Positions 1 to 6,645 of a stretch of DNA of 64,000 nucleotides are shown in pieces; positions within the stretch are counted from its first letter, which is position 1, and each line of letters starts with the position of its first letter. Where the stretch lies: assembly GCA_036389135.1 (NCBI GenBank), contig DASVQP010000076.1, positions 62,001 through 126,000 on the forward strand, written 5' to 3'. Below the pieces are notes generated by a model, which saw nothing but the letters and a program-made list of their open reading frames with translations, did no database searches and had not been told where the DNA came from. A program made the translations under genes and the position numbers. This DNA comes from Longimicrobium sp. Lineage in GTDB: Bacteria > Gemmatimonadota > Gemmatimonadetes > Longimicrobiales > Longimicrobiaceae.

Positions 1-419
1 TGCAGGAGGATGGCGACGAAGACGAGCAGCCCCAGCCACGCGCCCACGCCGAATGCGCTGGCGATGGCGACGCCGTCGAAAAAGGTGTGCAGGAGGAGTC
101 CCACCAGCGCCGTGATCCCCACCCAGCGCCCCACCATCTCGTGGTGGTGCGTTTCCTCGCCGAAGTGGAAGTGCGGCGTGACGACGTGCTGCGTGAGGTG
201 CACCAGCAGGTAGCCGACGAGCACCGCGAGGGGGGCGCCGCGCGCCTCCAGCGCCTCGGGGAGCATCCCCACGCAGACGGTGGCCAGCATGAAGCCGCCC
301 CCGAAGGCGATCAGCATCCGCTGCGCCTCCGCGCTGCGCGGGCGCGCCGCGGTGATCAGGAGCCCCCCGGCGAGATTCGCCCCCGCCGCGGCGAGGGCGT
401 ACAGCAGAGCAGCGTTCAA
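1..419 (-). CDS. ZIP family metal transporter (5' part, runs off the window)
   Basis: The reading frame stays open to base 1, so only about the first 139 residues are present. ZIP proteins move zinc, iron or manganese into the cytoplasm. Seen here: an N-terminal hydrophobic helix after MNAALLYALAAAG, a glycine-rich second helix (AFGGGFMLATV), a short His-rich loop (HFHFGEETHHHE), and HTFFDGVAIASAF, which matches the metal-site helix of ZIP family members. The chosen start is a TTG with no clear ribosome site; a GTG at 473 would add 18 residues. Family assignment is good, substrate is unknown. Confidence 0.75.
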   Translation of the reverse strand, partial: MNAALLYALAAAGANLAGGLLITAARPRSAEAQRMLIAFGGGFMLATVCVGMLPEALEARGAPLAVLVGYLLVHLTQHVVTPHFHFGEETHHHEMVGRWVGITALVGLLLHTFFDGVAIASAFGVGAWLGLLVFVAILL

Positions 420-504
420 CGGCCCGTGGTCGAAAAAGAAAGGTTGTTCCGGCAGCCCGAATTGACCACGCACCGGCCCCGCTGTCAACGACGAGAAACA
501 ACGG

Positions 505-594
505 CCACACACAGAGACACAGAGGGCACCACAAGAACAGCAGGAGGTTTTCTCTGCGCCTTGTAGTTCCCTCTGTGGCCTCTGTGTGAGGCTT
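505..594. repeat. CACAGAGG-family palindromic repeat, copy 1
   Basis: Imperfect inverted repeat of about 90 bp. The left arm holds CACACAGAGACACAGAGGG and the right arm CCCTCTGTGGCCTCTGTGTG, with a less conserved centre. It fills the gap between the ZIP gene and acpS. Four further copies lie in this window (2625, 18561, 28701, 41635), all intergenic. Confidence 0.8.
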
Positions 595-601
595 TTCCCA
601 G

Positions 602-979
602 CTACGCTTCGAGGATCACGACGGCGCCGGCGGTGTCTTCGGAGTGGGTCATGGTGAGGTGGATGAGGACGGCGCCACGTGCTGTTGCGGCATCGGCGGC
701 ACGGCCGGAGAGGCGCAGGGTGGGCGCGCCGGAGGGGAGGGAGACGACCTCCACGTCCGTCCACTCGCCGCCGCGGCCCACGCCGGTGCCGAGCGCCTTG
801 AAGAACGCCTCCTTGGCGGCGAAGCGCGCGGCGTACGACTCGGCCGGGTGGCGGCTCCCGGCGCAGCGGCGCGCCTCCGCGGCGGAGAAGAGGCGGCGCA
901 GGGCGCGCTCGGGGCGCCGCTGGATCATCGTCCACACGCGCTCCACGCTCACCAGGTCCATCCCGAGGCCCACGATCAT
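602..979 (-). CDS. acpS: holo-[acyl-carrier-protein] synthase
   Basis: Transfers 4'-phosphopantetheine from CoA to the serine of acyl carrier protein, the step that activates ACP for fatty acid synthesis. The 125-residue product has the family length. It opens with the metal-binding strand GMDLVSVERV, followed by FSAAEARRC and the signature helix ARFAAKEAFFKALGTG. The ATG at 979 is chosen because homologues begin directly with this strand (MIVGLGMDL); upstream in-frame codons give an Arg-rich extension unlike the family. Confidence 0.93.
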   Translation of the reverse strand: MIVGLGMDLVSVERVWTMIQRRPERALRRLFSAAEARRCAGSRHPAESYAARFAAKEAFFKALGTGVGRGGEWTDVEVVSLPSGAPTLRLSGRAADAATARGAVLIHLTMTHSEDTAGAVVILEA

Positions 980-1141
980 CCGAGCCAGCCTTGCGCGCGA
1001 GGGGAGGAAGGGTGCAACGTCCCGAAGATAGGCGCCCGGTGCCCACCGCTCAACGCCCGCGCGGCACGCCATTCGCACAGCGGGGCCGCGGCCGGGGAGG
1101 GTTCGGCGTGCATCCATTCCGAGCGAAGAGGCAGACGCGGC

Positions 1142-1270
1142 GTGGCGAGAAATCCGTGGAAGGCCCGAGCCCGGCTGCTGGGCACGGTTGCGATGGCGGC
1201 AGCGCTGGGGATCATCGTGGGGTACCTCCTGTTGCAGGTGACCATCATGCGCTGGTCCACCAGCACCTGA
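1142..1270 (+). CDS. possible small single-pass membrane protein
   Basis: A 42-codon frame starting GTG and ending 38 bp before dacB. The product would have a basic N-terminus (ARNPWKARARLLG), one hydrophobic helix of about 20 residues (AMAAALGIIVGYLLLQVTIM) and a short polar tail. That layout is typical of a small inner-membrane peptide. The ribosome site is weak (GAAGAGG about 13 bases upstream) and no family is recognised. It may be co-transcribed with dacB. It could be a chance frame. Confidence 0.4.
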   Translation: MARNPWKARARLLGTVAMAAALGIIVGYLLLQVTIMRWSTST

Positions 1271-1308
1271 GCCCCCGCGCGCGCCAACGCTGTCCTGGTG
1301 TTTTTACG

Positions 1309-2610
1309 ATGAAGTCGATCCTGGCCGTACTCACCCTCGCCGCGGCACTCGCCGGCGGCGTCCCCGTCCACGCGCAGCTTTCCGCCGCCGGCTCCCCGGG
1401 CGCGGCCTCGTCCCGAGTGGCCGAGCTGGAGCGCGACCTGCGCGCCATCCTGCGCGGTTCCGGCATGGGGGGCGCGAGCCACGGCGTCCTGGTGGTGTCG
1501 CTGGACCGCGGCGACACGCTCTTCGCCCGGAACGCGGACGCGCGGCTCACCCCCGCCTCCACGCTGAAGCTGTTCAGCACCGCGGCGGCGCTCCACTACC
1601 TGGGGCCGGAGTTCCGCTGGACCACCTACCTCCTGGCGGAGGGGGAGGTGCGCGGCGGCGTTCTGGCGGGCGACCTCGTCCTGTTCGGCACCGGCGATCC
1701 CACGCTGGGGAGTAGGCGCTTCCCCGGCACCTCGCGCGCCCTCGATGCTCTCGCGGACTCGCTCCGCGCACGCGGCGTGCGCGAGGTGTCCGGCGGCGTG
1801 GTGGCGGATGGCTCCTTCTTCGACCCGCGCCTGCGCGGCCAGGGGTGGACCGCCGAGGACCTCGTGAGCTGGTTCGGTGCGCCGGTCTCCGCACTCGTGA
1901 CCGTCGAGAACCTCGCCGGCGGCCGCCCGGTGGACGAGCCGGTGCGCGTGGCCGGCGAGCGATTCCGCACGGCACTCGCCCGCGCCGGGATTAGGGTGCG
2001 CGGCGGCGTGAGGACGGTTCGCGAGCCCGCGCTCTCGCGTGCAGGCTTCCACGCTCGGGGGCCCGCGGCGGGCGCGCACGTCCTCGCCACCTACTGCTCG
2101 CCCGCGCTGCGCGACGTGGTGCGCGTGACCAACCACGTCAGCCACAACCTCTTCGCCGACGAAGCGCTGCGGACGGTCGGCCGCGTGGCCGGCGGCGAGG
2201 GCTCCTTCGAGGCCGGCGAGCGCGCCGTCGCCCGCATGCTTTCCCACACCGATCCGCCGCGGATGCTGGACGGCTCCGGCCTCTCGCGGCTGGACCGCGT
2301 GAGCGCCCGCACGGTCGTCGCGCTGCTGGCCGCGATGGCGCGCTCCCCTGAGGCCCCCGTGTTCCGCGCCTCCCTCCCGGTCGCGGGGAGCGAGGCGGGG
2401 CTGCGCCGGATGTACGGCACCGCCGCCGCCGGCAATCTCCGCGCGAAAACGGGCACCCTCGCCACCGTCTCCGCCCTCTCCGGCTACGTAACGGCCGCCG
2501 ACGGCGAGCGCCTGGCCTTCAGCATCATCACCAACGGCGTCCCCCGCACCGCCCTCGCCAAGGAGGCCGAGAACCGCATCGGCGCTCGCCTCGCGCAGTT
2601 CCGCCGCTGA
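1309..2610 (+). CDS. dacB: D-alanyl-D-alanine carboxypeptidase / PBP4 (peptidase S13 family)
   Basis: Periplasmic low-molecular-weight penicillin-binding protein that trims or cleaves peptidoglycan stem peptides. 433 residues with a Sec signal peptide (MKSILAVLTLAAALAGGVPVHA). All three serine-penicillin-recognising motifs are present in order: SxxK as STLK in TPASTLKLF, SxN as SHN in VSHNLFADE, and KTG in LRAKTGTL. The insert between the first and second motifs fits the S13 family. The gene converges on the NlpC/P60 gene across a palindromic repeat. Confidence 0.9.
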   Translation: MKSILAVLTLAAALAGGVPVHAQLSAAGSPGAASSRVAELERDLRAILRGSGMGGASHGVLVVSLDRGDTLFARNADARLTPASTLKLFSTAAALHYLGPEFRWTTYLLAEGEVRGGVLAGDLVLFGTGDPTLGSRRFPGTSRALDALADSLRARGVREVSGGVVADGSFFDPRLRGQGWTAEDLVSWFGAPVSALVTVENLAGGRPVDEPVRVAGERFRTALARAGIRVRGGVRTVREPALSRAGFHARGPAAGAHVLATYCSPALRDVVRVTNHVSHNLFADEALRTVGRVAGGEGSFEAGERAVARMLSHTDPPRMLDGSGLSRLDRVSARTVVALLAAMARSPEAPVFRASLPVAGSEAGLRRMYGTAAAGNLRAKTGTLATVSALSGYVTAADGERLAFSIITNGVPRTALAKEAENRIGARLAQFRR

Positions 2611-2624
2611 CAGCTGAACTGCGT

Positions 2625-2712
2625 CTCACACGGAGGGCACAGAGTTGACTGCAAGGCGCAGAGAAACCCTTTCCGTTCCTCTCGCCGTGCCCTCTGTGTC
2701 TCTTTGTGAGGC
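2625..2712. repeat. CACAGAGG-family palindromic repeat, copy 2
   Basis: Left arm TCTCACACGGAGGGCACAGAG, right arm GTGCCCTCTGTGTCTCTTTG. It separates the convergent dacB and NlpC/P60 genes and could also act as a bidirectional transcription stop, though there is no T tract. Confidence 0.75.
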
Positions 2713-2717
2713 CGCTG

Positions 2718-3770
2718 TTAGATCATCCGCCGCGCGCACACGAAGATGCGGCGCAGCTCGCGCTCGTAGTTGCGGCGGCCCATCATGTCGTTGCGCGCGA
2801 CGCCGCCGTTGCCCAGCGACGAGTGGATGATGCGCGAGCCGCCCGTGGACATGGTGACGTGCGTCACGCGGCCGCCAGAGTCCTCCGCGAAGAAGAGGAG
2901 GTCGCCGGCCTTGAGCCGCGAGAAGTCCTCGCCGGGATCGATCTCGACGCCGCTGCGCGACTGCTGGTCCGAGTCGCGGGGGATGGTGGTGCCGTGGAGA
3001 CGGTGGATCGCCTGCACGTAGCCGGAGCAGTCCACGCCACCCATCGTCACCCCGCCCCACAGGTACGGCGCGCCGAGCCAGCGCGACGCCGTCTCGCACA
3101 TCGCCTCGCCGACCCCGGGAAAGGACATGGGACGCAGCGCCGCGGGGAAGATGTCTCCGTGGGGCGTGCCGATGCGGCCGTCGGGGAGGCGCACCAGGCC
3201 ATCCGGCTCGCGGATCACGCGCGCGCCCCAGGGGAGGAAGATGATGCGCTCCCCGTCGTGCCCGATGACCTCGGAGCCGAGCGAGATCCACGGCTCACCC
3301 GCGCCGCCGACCTCCCAGGAGCGGGCTTCGTGCTCGTGCTGGAGCGCCAGGTACCCCGCGTGGATCCAGCCGATGTAGCCGTCGTACGCGCGGCACTGGA
3401 GCCAGCGGCCGACGCTGCGCAGCACCACCAGCCGGTTCCCCAGCACCGTCTGCGAGATCTGCGTCTCGCGAACGGCGGGGCCGGAGAGCATCGGCGCCAC
3501 GGCGGAGGTGACGAGCGCGTGCACCATCTCCTCCGGACCCGTGTCCGGAAGGCGCTGCACCTCGTCGCGCACCTCGCGCCACCCGGTGAGCCCCGCGATG
3601 CGCAGCCGCAGCTCGTCCGCCGCGTTTGCCTCGGAGGTGACGCCCACCAGCGCGACGGCGTCGCCATCCACCTCCACCGAAACCTCGAAGACGGCGGTAC
3701 GGGGGTCGGGCGCGAACTCCTCGCGCACCGCCTCCACCAGCGCGGTCGTCTCGTCCACGGCGCTCCTCAC
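2718..3770 (-). CDS. NlpC/P60 (C40) cell-wall peptidase with SH3-like region
   Basis: C40 enzymes cut the gamma-D-Glu to diamino-acid bond in peptidoglycan stems. The 350-residue product has an alpha/beta N-terminal stretch of about 75 residues that resembles a BON fold, a central beta-rich region with the SH3-like phrase YIGWIHAGYLAL, and a C-terminal NlpC/P60 domain. Its catalytic Cys lies in VDCSGYVQ (around residue 246) and the His in VTHVTM. No signal peptide is obvious, so the site of action is uncertain. The GTG start overlaps the upstream aminotransferase stop by four bases (GTGA), indicating translational coupling. Confidence 0.85.
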   Translation of the reverse strand: MRSAVDETTALVEAVREEFAPDPRTAVFEVSVEVDGDAVALVGVTSEANAADELRLRIAGLTGWREVRDEVQRLPDTGPEEMVHALVTSAVAPMLSGPAVRETQISQTVLGNRLVVLRSVGRWLQCRAYDGYIGWIHAGYLALQHEHEARSWEVGGAGEPWISLGSEVIGHDGERIIFLPWGARVIREPDGLVRLPDGRIGTPHGDIFPAALRPMSFPGVGEAMCETASRWLGAPYLWGGVTMGGVDCSGYVQAIHRLHGTTIPRDSDQQSRSGVEIDPGEDFSRLKAGDLLFFAEDSGGRVTHVTMSTGGSRIIHSSLGNGGVARNDMMGRRNYERELRRIFVCARRMI

Positions 3771-4954
3771 CAGGTCTCCGGACGGGAAAGGACGTCCATC
3801 ACCACGGCGATGTCGTCATCAGTGTTGTAGAGGTGTGGCGAGATCCGGATGGCGCCCTCGCGCAGGACGCAGTTCACGCCCGCGCGCCCCAGCGCCCGGA
3901 ACGCGCGCTCCGCGTCCGGGGGACGGAAGCAGAAGATCCCGCTGCGGTGCTCGGGACGCAGGTCGCTGACGATCTCCGCCGCGCCCGTCGAGCGGAGCCA
4001 CTCCACCAGCGGGTCGAGCAGCTCCAGCACGTGCCGCCGGATGTTCTCGGGACCGATGTCGTGGAGAAGCGTGAGCGACTCCGTCATCCCCGCGATGTCC
4101 TGGAAGGGGAGCGTCGCCACCTCGAAGCGGCGTGCCGTGTCCCAGAACTTGTAGCGGTAATCGAGGAGGCGGCTGTAATCGAGCGTCCCCGCGATCGCCG
4201 TCCACCCCACCACAGGCGGCTCCAGCTGCGTGACCAGCTCGCGACGCACGTAGGCGAAGCCGGTGCCGAAGGGGCTGCACAGCCACTTGTGCCCGCCGGT
4301 CGCCAGGACGTCGACGTTGGCGGCGCGCACGTCCACCGGCACCTGGCCGAGCGACTGGATCGCGTCCACCACGAAGAAGATCCCCTGCTCGCGGCACACG
4401 CTCCCGAAGCGCTCCAGCACGGCGTTGTACCCGGACGCAAACTGCACGGAAGAGAGCGCAAAGATGCCGACGCCGCCGCGCTCCAGCTCCGCCAGGATGC
4501 GCGCCTCGTCCGGCCGTCCGAACTCGTCGGCGGGGACGAGGTCGAGCGTGACACCCGCGTTGCGCGCAAGCTGCATCCACGGGTACACGTTGGCCGGGAA
4601 CTCGCGGTCGCTCACCACCACGCGCTGCCCCGGCCGCAGCGGCAGCACGTGCGCGGCCAGGTTGATCCCGTAGCTCGTGTTGGGGAGGAGGGCGATCTCG
4701 TCCGCATCGGCGCCGACGAGGCGCGCGGCGGCCTCGCGCGCGCGGGTGAGCGTCGGCTCGAAGTCGTCGCCCGTCAGGTCGTGCGCGGACGCGCGGCGAC
4801 GGTTGAACGCGTCGATGGCGCGGACGGCGCGCTCTGGAAGGGGCGCCACGGCGGCGGCGTTGAGGTACGGCGCGCGCGTGGCGGTGGGGAACTCCCGCTC
4901 GCGGAGGGCGCGTACGTCCAGCGCCGGTGCGGCGGTCTGCGCGGTTGCGGCCAA
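3767..4954 (-). CDS. class V aminotransferase (PLP-dependent, isopenicillin-N-epimerase-like)
   Basis: Fold-type I PLP enzyme of the aminotransferase class V / cysteine desulfurase superfamily; substrate unknown. Seen: PYLNAAAVAPLP near the N-terminus, PNTSYGIN (cofactor phosphate contact), DAIQSLGQ with the pyridine-nitrogen Asp, and ATGGHKWLCSPFG with the Schiff-base Lys. The TTG at 4954 is chosen because GAGGAG lies nine bases upstream and a promoter-like pair ends at 4984. This gives 395 residues. A longer GTG reading from 5032 would begin upstream of that promoter's expected start site. Coupled to the C40 peptidase by a four-base overlap. Confidence 0.8.
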   Translation of the reverse strand: MAATAQTAAPALDVRALREREFPTATRAPYLNAAAVAPLPERAVRAIDAFNRRRASAHDLTGDDFEPTLTRAREAAARLVGADADEIALLPNTSYGINLAAHVLPLRPGQRVVVSDREFPANVYPWMQLARNAGVTLDLVPADEFGRPDEARILAELERGGVGIFALSSVQFASGYNAVLERFGSVCREQGIFFVVDAIQSLGQVPVDVRAANVDVLATGGHKWLCSPFGTGFAYVRRELVTQLEPPVVGWTAIAGTLDYSRLLDYRYKFWDTARRFEVATLPFQDIAGMTESLTLLHDIGPENIRRHVLELLDPLVEWLRSTGAAEIVSDLRPEHRSGIFCFRPPDAERAFRALGRAGVNCVLREGAIRISPHLYNTDDDIAVVMDVLSRPETW

Positions 4955-4983
4955 CGGGTCGATCTCCTCGGGGGTGAGGCCAA

Positions 4984-5012
4984 ACGATAACCCTGCCCTG
5001 GGTGCGCAACAA
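4984..5012 (-). promoter_or_regulatory. sigma70-type promoter for the aminotransferase / NlpC-P60 pair
   Basis: Reading on the minus strand: TTGTTG (5012-5007), 17-base spacer, TATCGT (4989-4984). The predicted start is about 23 bases before the TTG codon at 4954. Assigned by pattern only. Confidence 0.5.
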
Positions 5013-5125
5013 GGTTGCCGCTGGGCACGCACGCGGCTGGCCGGGGTACCTGATGCAGGGAAAATCCACGGTTCTACGGCCGAAACGGGCCGCGCGCCCG
5101 GCCACGCTCACCCATCCACGACCTC

Positions 5126-5773
5126 GTGAAGATCACCGCGATTCAGCCTCAAAAGAACCACGCCGAGCGGCTCAACGTGCACGTGGATGGCGCCTTCCGC
5201 CTGGCGCTCGCCGCGGAGATCGTGCTGGCCGAGGGGCTGCGCGTGGGCGACGAGATGCCGGAAGCGCGCATCCTGGAGCTGGAGGCGCGCGACCAGACGT
5301 GGAAGGCGCGAGAGGCGGCGCTGCACCTCCTCGCCTTCCGCCCGCGCACCGCCGCCGAGCTTCGCCGTCGTCTGCGCGAAAAAGGCTACGCCCCCGAGGT
5401 CACCGACGGCGTCGTCGAACGGCTGGGCGAGACCGGAGTGGTGGACGACTCCTCCTTCGCCGAGATGTTCGTGCGCGACCGCGTCCGCCTGCGCCCCAAG
5501 GGGAAGCGCATCCTCGCCCAGGAGCTGCGCGCCAGGGGCGTCGACGGCGAGATGGCGCAGGCCGCCATCGAGGACGTGATGGAGCGCGAGAACACCACCG
5601 ACGCCGACCTCGCGCGCCAGGCCGCCGCCCGCTGGCGTCCCCGCCCCGGCGAGGACCCGCAGGCCTCCCGCCGCCGCCTCTACGGCTTCCTCGCCCGCCG
5701 CGGCTTCGCCAGCGAAGCGATCATGGCCGTGCTGGACGAAGCGCTGGCTCCGGAGGCGGGGGAGTTTCAATAA
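5126..5773 (+). CDS. recX: RecX-family regulator of recombination
   Basis: RecX proteins bind RecA filaments and limit recombinase activity. The 215-residue product is almost wholly helical with the three-helix RecX repeats: ALHLLAFRPRTAAELRRRL (around residue 67), then EKGYAPEVTDGVVERL and VVDDSSFAEMFVRDR. These are the family's characteristic phrases. GTG start. It is not next to recA here. It diverges from the aminotransferase operon. Confidence 0.88.
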   Translation: MKITAIQPQKNHAERLNVHVDGAFRLALAAEIVLAEGLRVGDEMPEARILELEARDQTWKAREAALHLLAFRPRTAAELRRRLREKGYAPEVTDGVVERLGETGVVDDSSFAEMFVRDRVRLRPKGKRILAQELRARGVDGEMAQAAIEDVMERENTTDADLARQAAARWRPRPGEDPQASRRRLYGFLARRGFASEAIMAVLDEALAPEAGEFQ

Positions 5774-5811
5774 CGAGGGCCATACGGCTATTCCAACTCG
5801 TTCGGGTCGCC

Positions 5812-6132
5812 TCATTTGTAATGGTAGCGTCCCTGGAGGCAAACGAGCGCGCCTTCAACAACCCTGTAGACGAAGCGGTGCTCGTCGGTAAGCCGGCGGG
5901 ACCAGACGCCCGCGAACTCGCGTCTCAGCGGCTCCGGTTTCCCGATACCCTGAAACGGGTCGCGGCGGGTCTCCTCGACGAGCCGCATCAGGCGGTCGGC
6001 TACCCTCGAATCCTCCTGCTCCCAGTAGTGAAGATCCTCCCAGAACTGGGGCTGAACGAGCAGGTGCCGCTGGGATCGTCCCACAGCGGCACCTGAATCC
6101 AACTCTGTCTTGGGCCTTTTCCGTTTAGCCAA
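5812..6132 (-). CDS. yoeB: YoeB/Txe-family mRNA-interferase toxin
   Basis: YoeB toxins enter the ribosomal A site and cleave mRNA. The C-terminal 80 residues match the family end to end: FWEDLHYWEQED, DPFQGIGKPEPL, WSRRLTDEHRFVYRV and the terminal GRYHYK with the catalytic-region His and Tyr. The TTG start at 6132 overlaps the antitoxin stop by eight bases and adds about 25 basic residues before the usual start of YoeB. A shorter start is possible. Partner: the gene immediately upstream. Confidence 0.85.
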   Translation of the reverse strand: MAKRKRPKTELDSGAAVGRSQRHLLVQPQFWEDLHYWEQEDSRVADRLMRLVEETRRDPFQGIGKPEPLRREFAGVWSRRLTDEHRFVYRVVEGALVCLQGRYHYK

Positions 6133-6382
6133 GGCCCGCTCGCCTGCGGAGATCCTCCACCGTCATGATCGTCCCCTCGCCCGCACGCGAGTTCAGCAAT
6201 GCAGCGCGCAGCCGCGCCGCATTGGCCGGTGAAGCGAGCAAGTGTTCTGTATCGTTGCGGCTGGAGGTGCGCACGTGCGCGCCGAAACGAAACCGGAGGC
6301 GCAGGTGTCTTACGGCGCGCTTCGCGGCGGAGGCGAGTGCTTCCGCCCTGGTAGCCGGGGTGTCGATTACGTGTTTCGTCAC
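6125..6382 (-). CDS. YefM/Phd-like antitoxin with atypical N-terminal half
   Basis: 85 residues. The C-terminal half (HLLASPANAARLRAAL, then a short acidic tail ending RRRAGLG) matches the toxin-binding arm of YefM/Phd antitoxins. The N-terminal half is Ala/Arg-rich and lacks the usual DNA-binding consensus (an ATEAR-type helix and a TRxGKP strand). Either this is a diverged variant or the gene has lost its proper N-terminus by frameshift. The GTG start is the best available. It overlaps the toxin by eight bases, as expected for a cotranslated module. Confidence 0.65.
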   Translation of the reverse strand: MTKHVIDTPATRAEALASAAKRAVRHLRLRFRFGAHVRTSSRNDTEHLLASPANAARLRAALLNSRAGEGTIMTVEDLRRRAGLG

Positions 6383-6545
6383 GACGGTGCGTACCTCGTT
6401 TGGCGTGTCCTGCCTGGTTGCAGATACCCCGGTCCATCGTAGGCGGTTCCTGCAAACGGGTCAACATTTCGTCCTCGCATTCTCGGTATTCGGGCGCTCG
6501 GACGTCTGTGTTGCGTAGAGCTGTTCGCGTGAGATGCAATGCGGT

Positions 6546-6576
6546 TCCTCCGCGCGTCCGCGTCTCCGCGTGAGAT
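6546..6576. repeat. short GC-rich intergenic repeat (CTCCGCGTCTCCGCGTGAG type)
   Basis: Lies in the 263-base gap between the antitoxin and the penicillin acylase gene. Related strings occur inverted at 21640-21675 and again at 45293-45331. Otherwise this gap holds no frame I would defend. Confidence 0.45.
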
Positions 6577-6645
6577 TGCAGTTTCGGCGCCCGGCGCCCA
6601 TGATTGCCGGGCTATACGTGCTGATCCACTCCTCTCGCGGAATCC

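Noticed and set aside
3819-5111. Long Arg/Pro/Gly-rich frames on the other phases and antisense to real genes, up to about 1,100 codons (for example antisense to nuoH-nuoM)
   Set aside because: They have high-GC third-position shadow composition, lack motifs, and cover genes with clear family matches.
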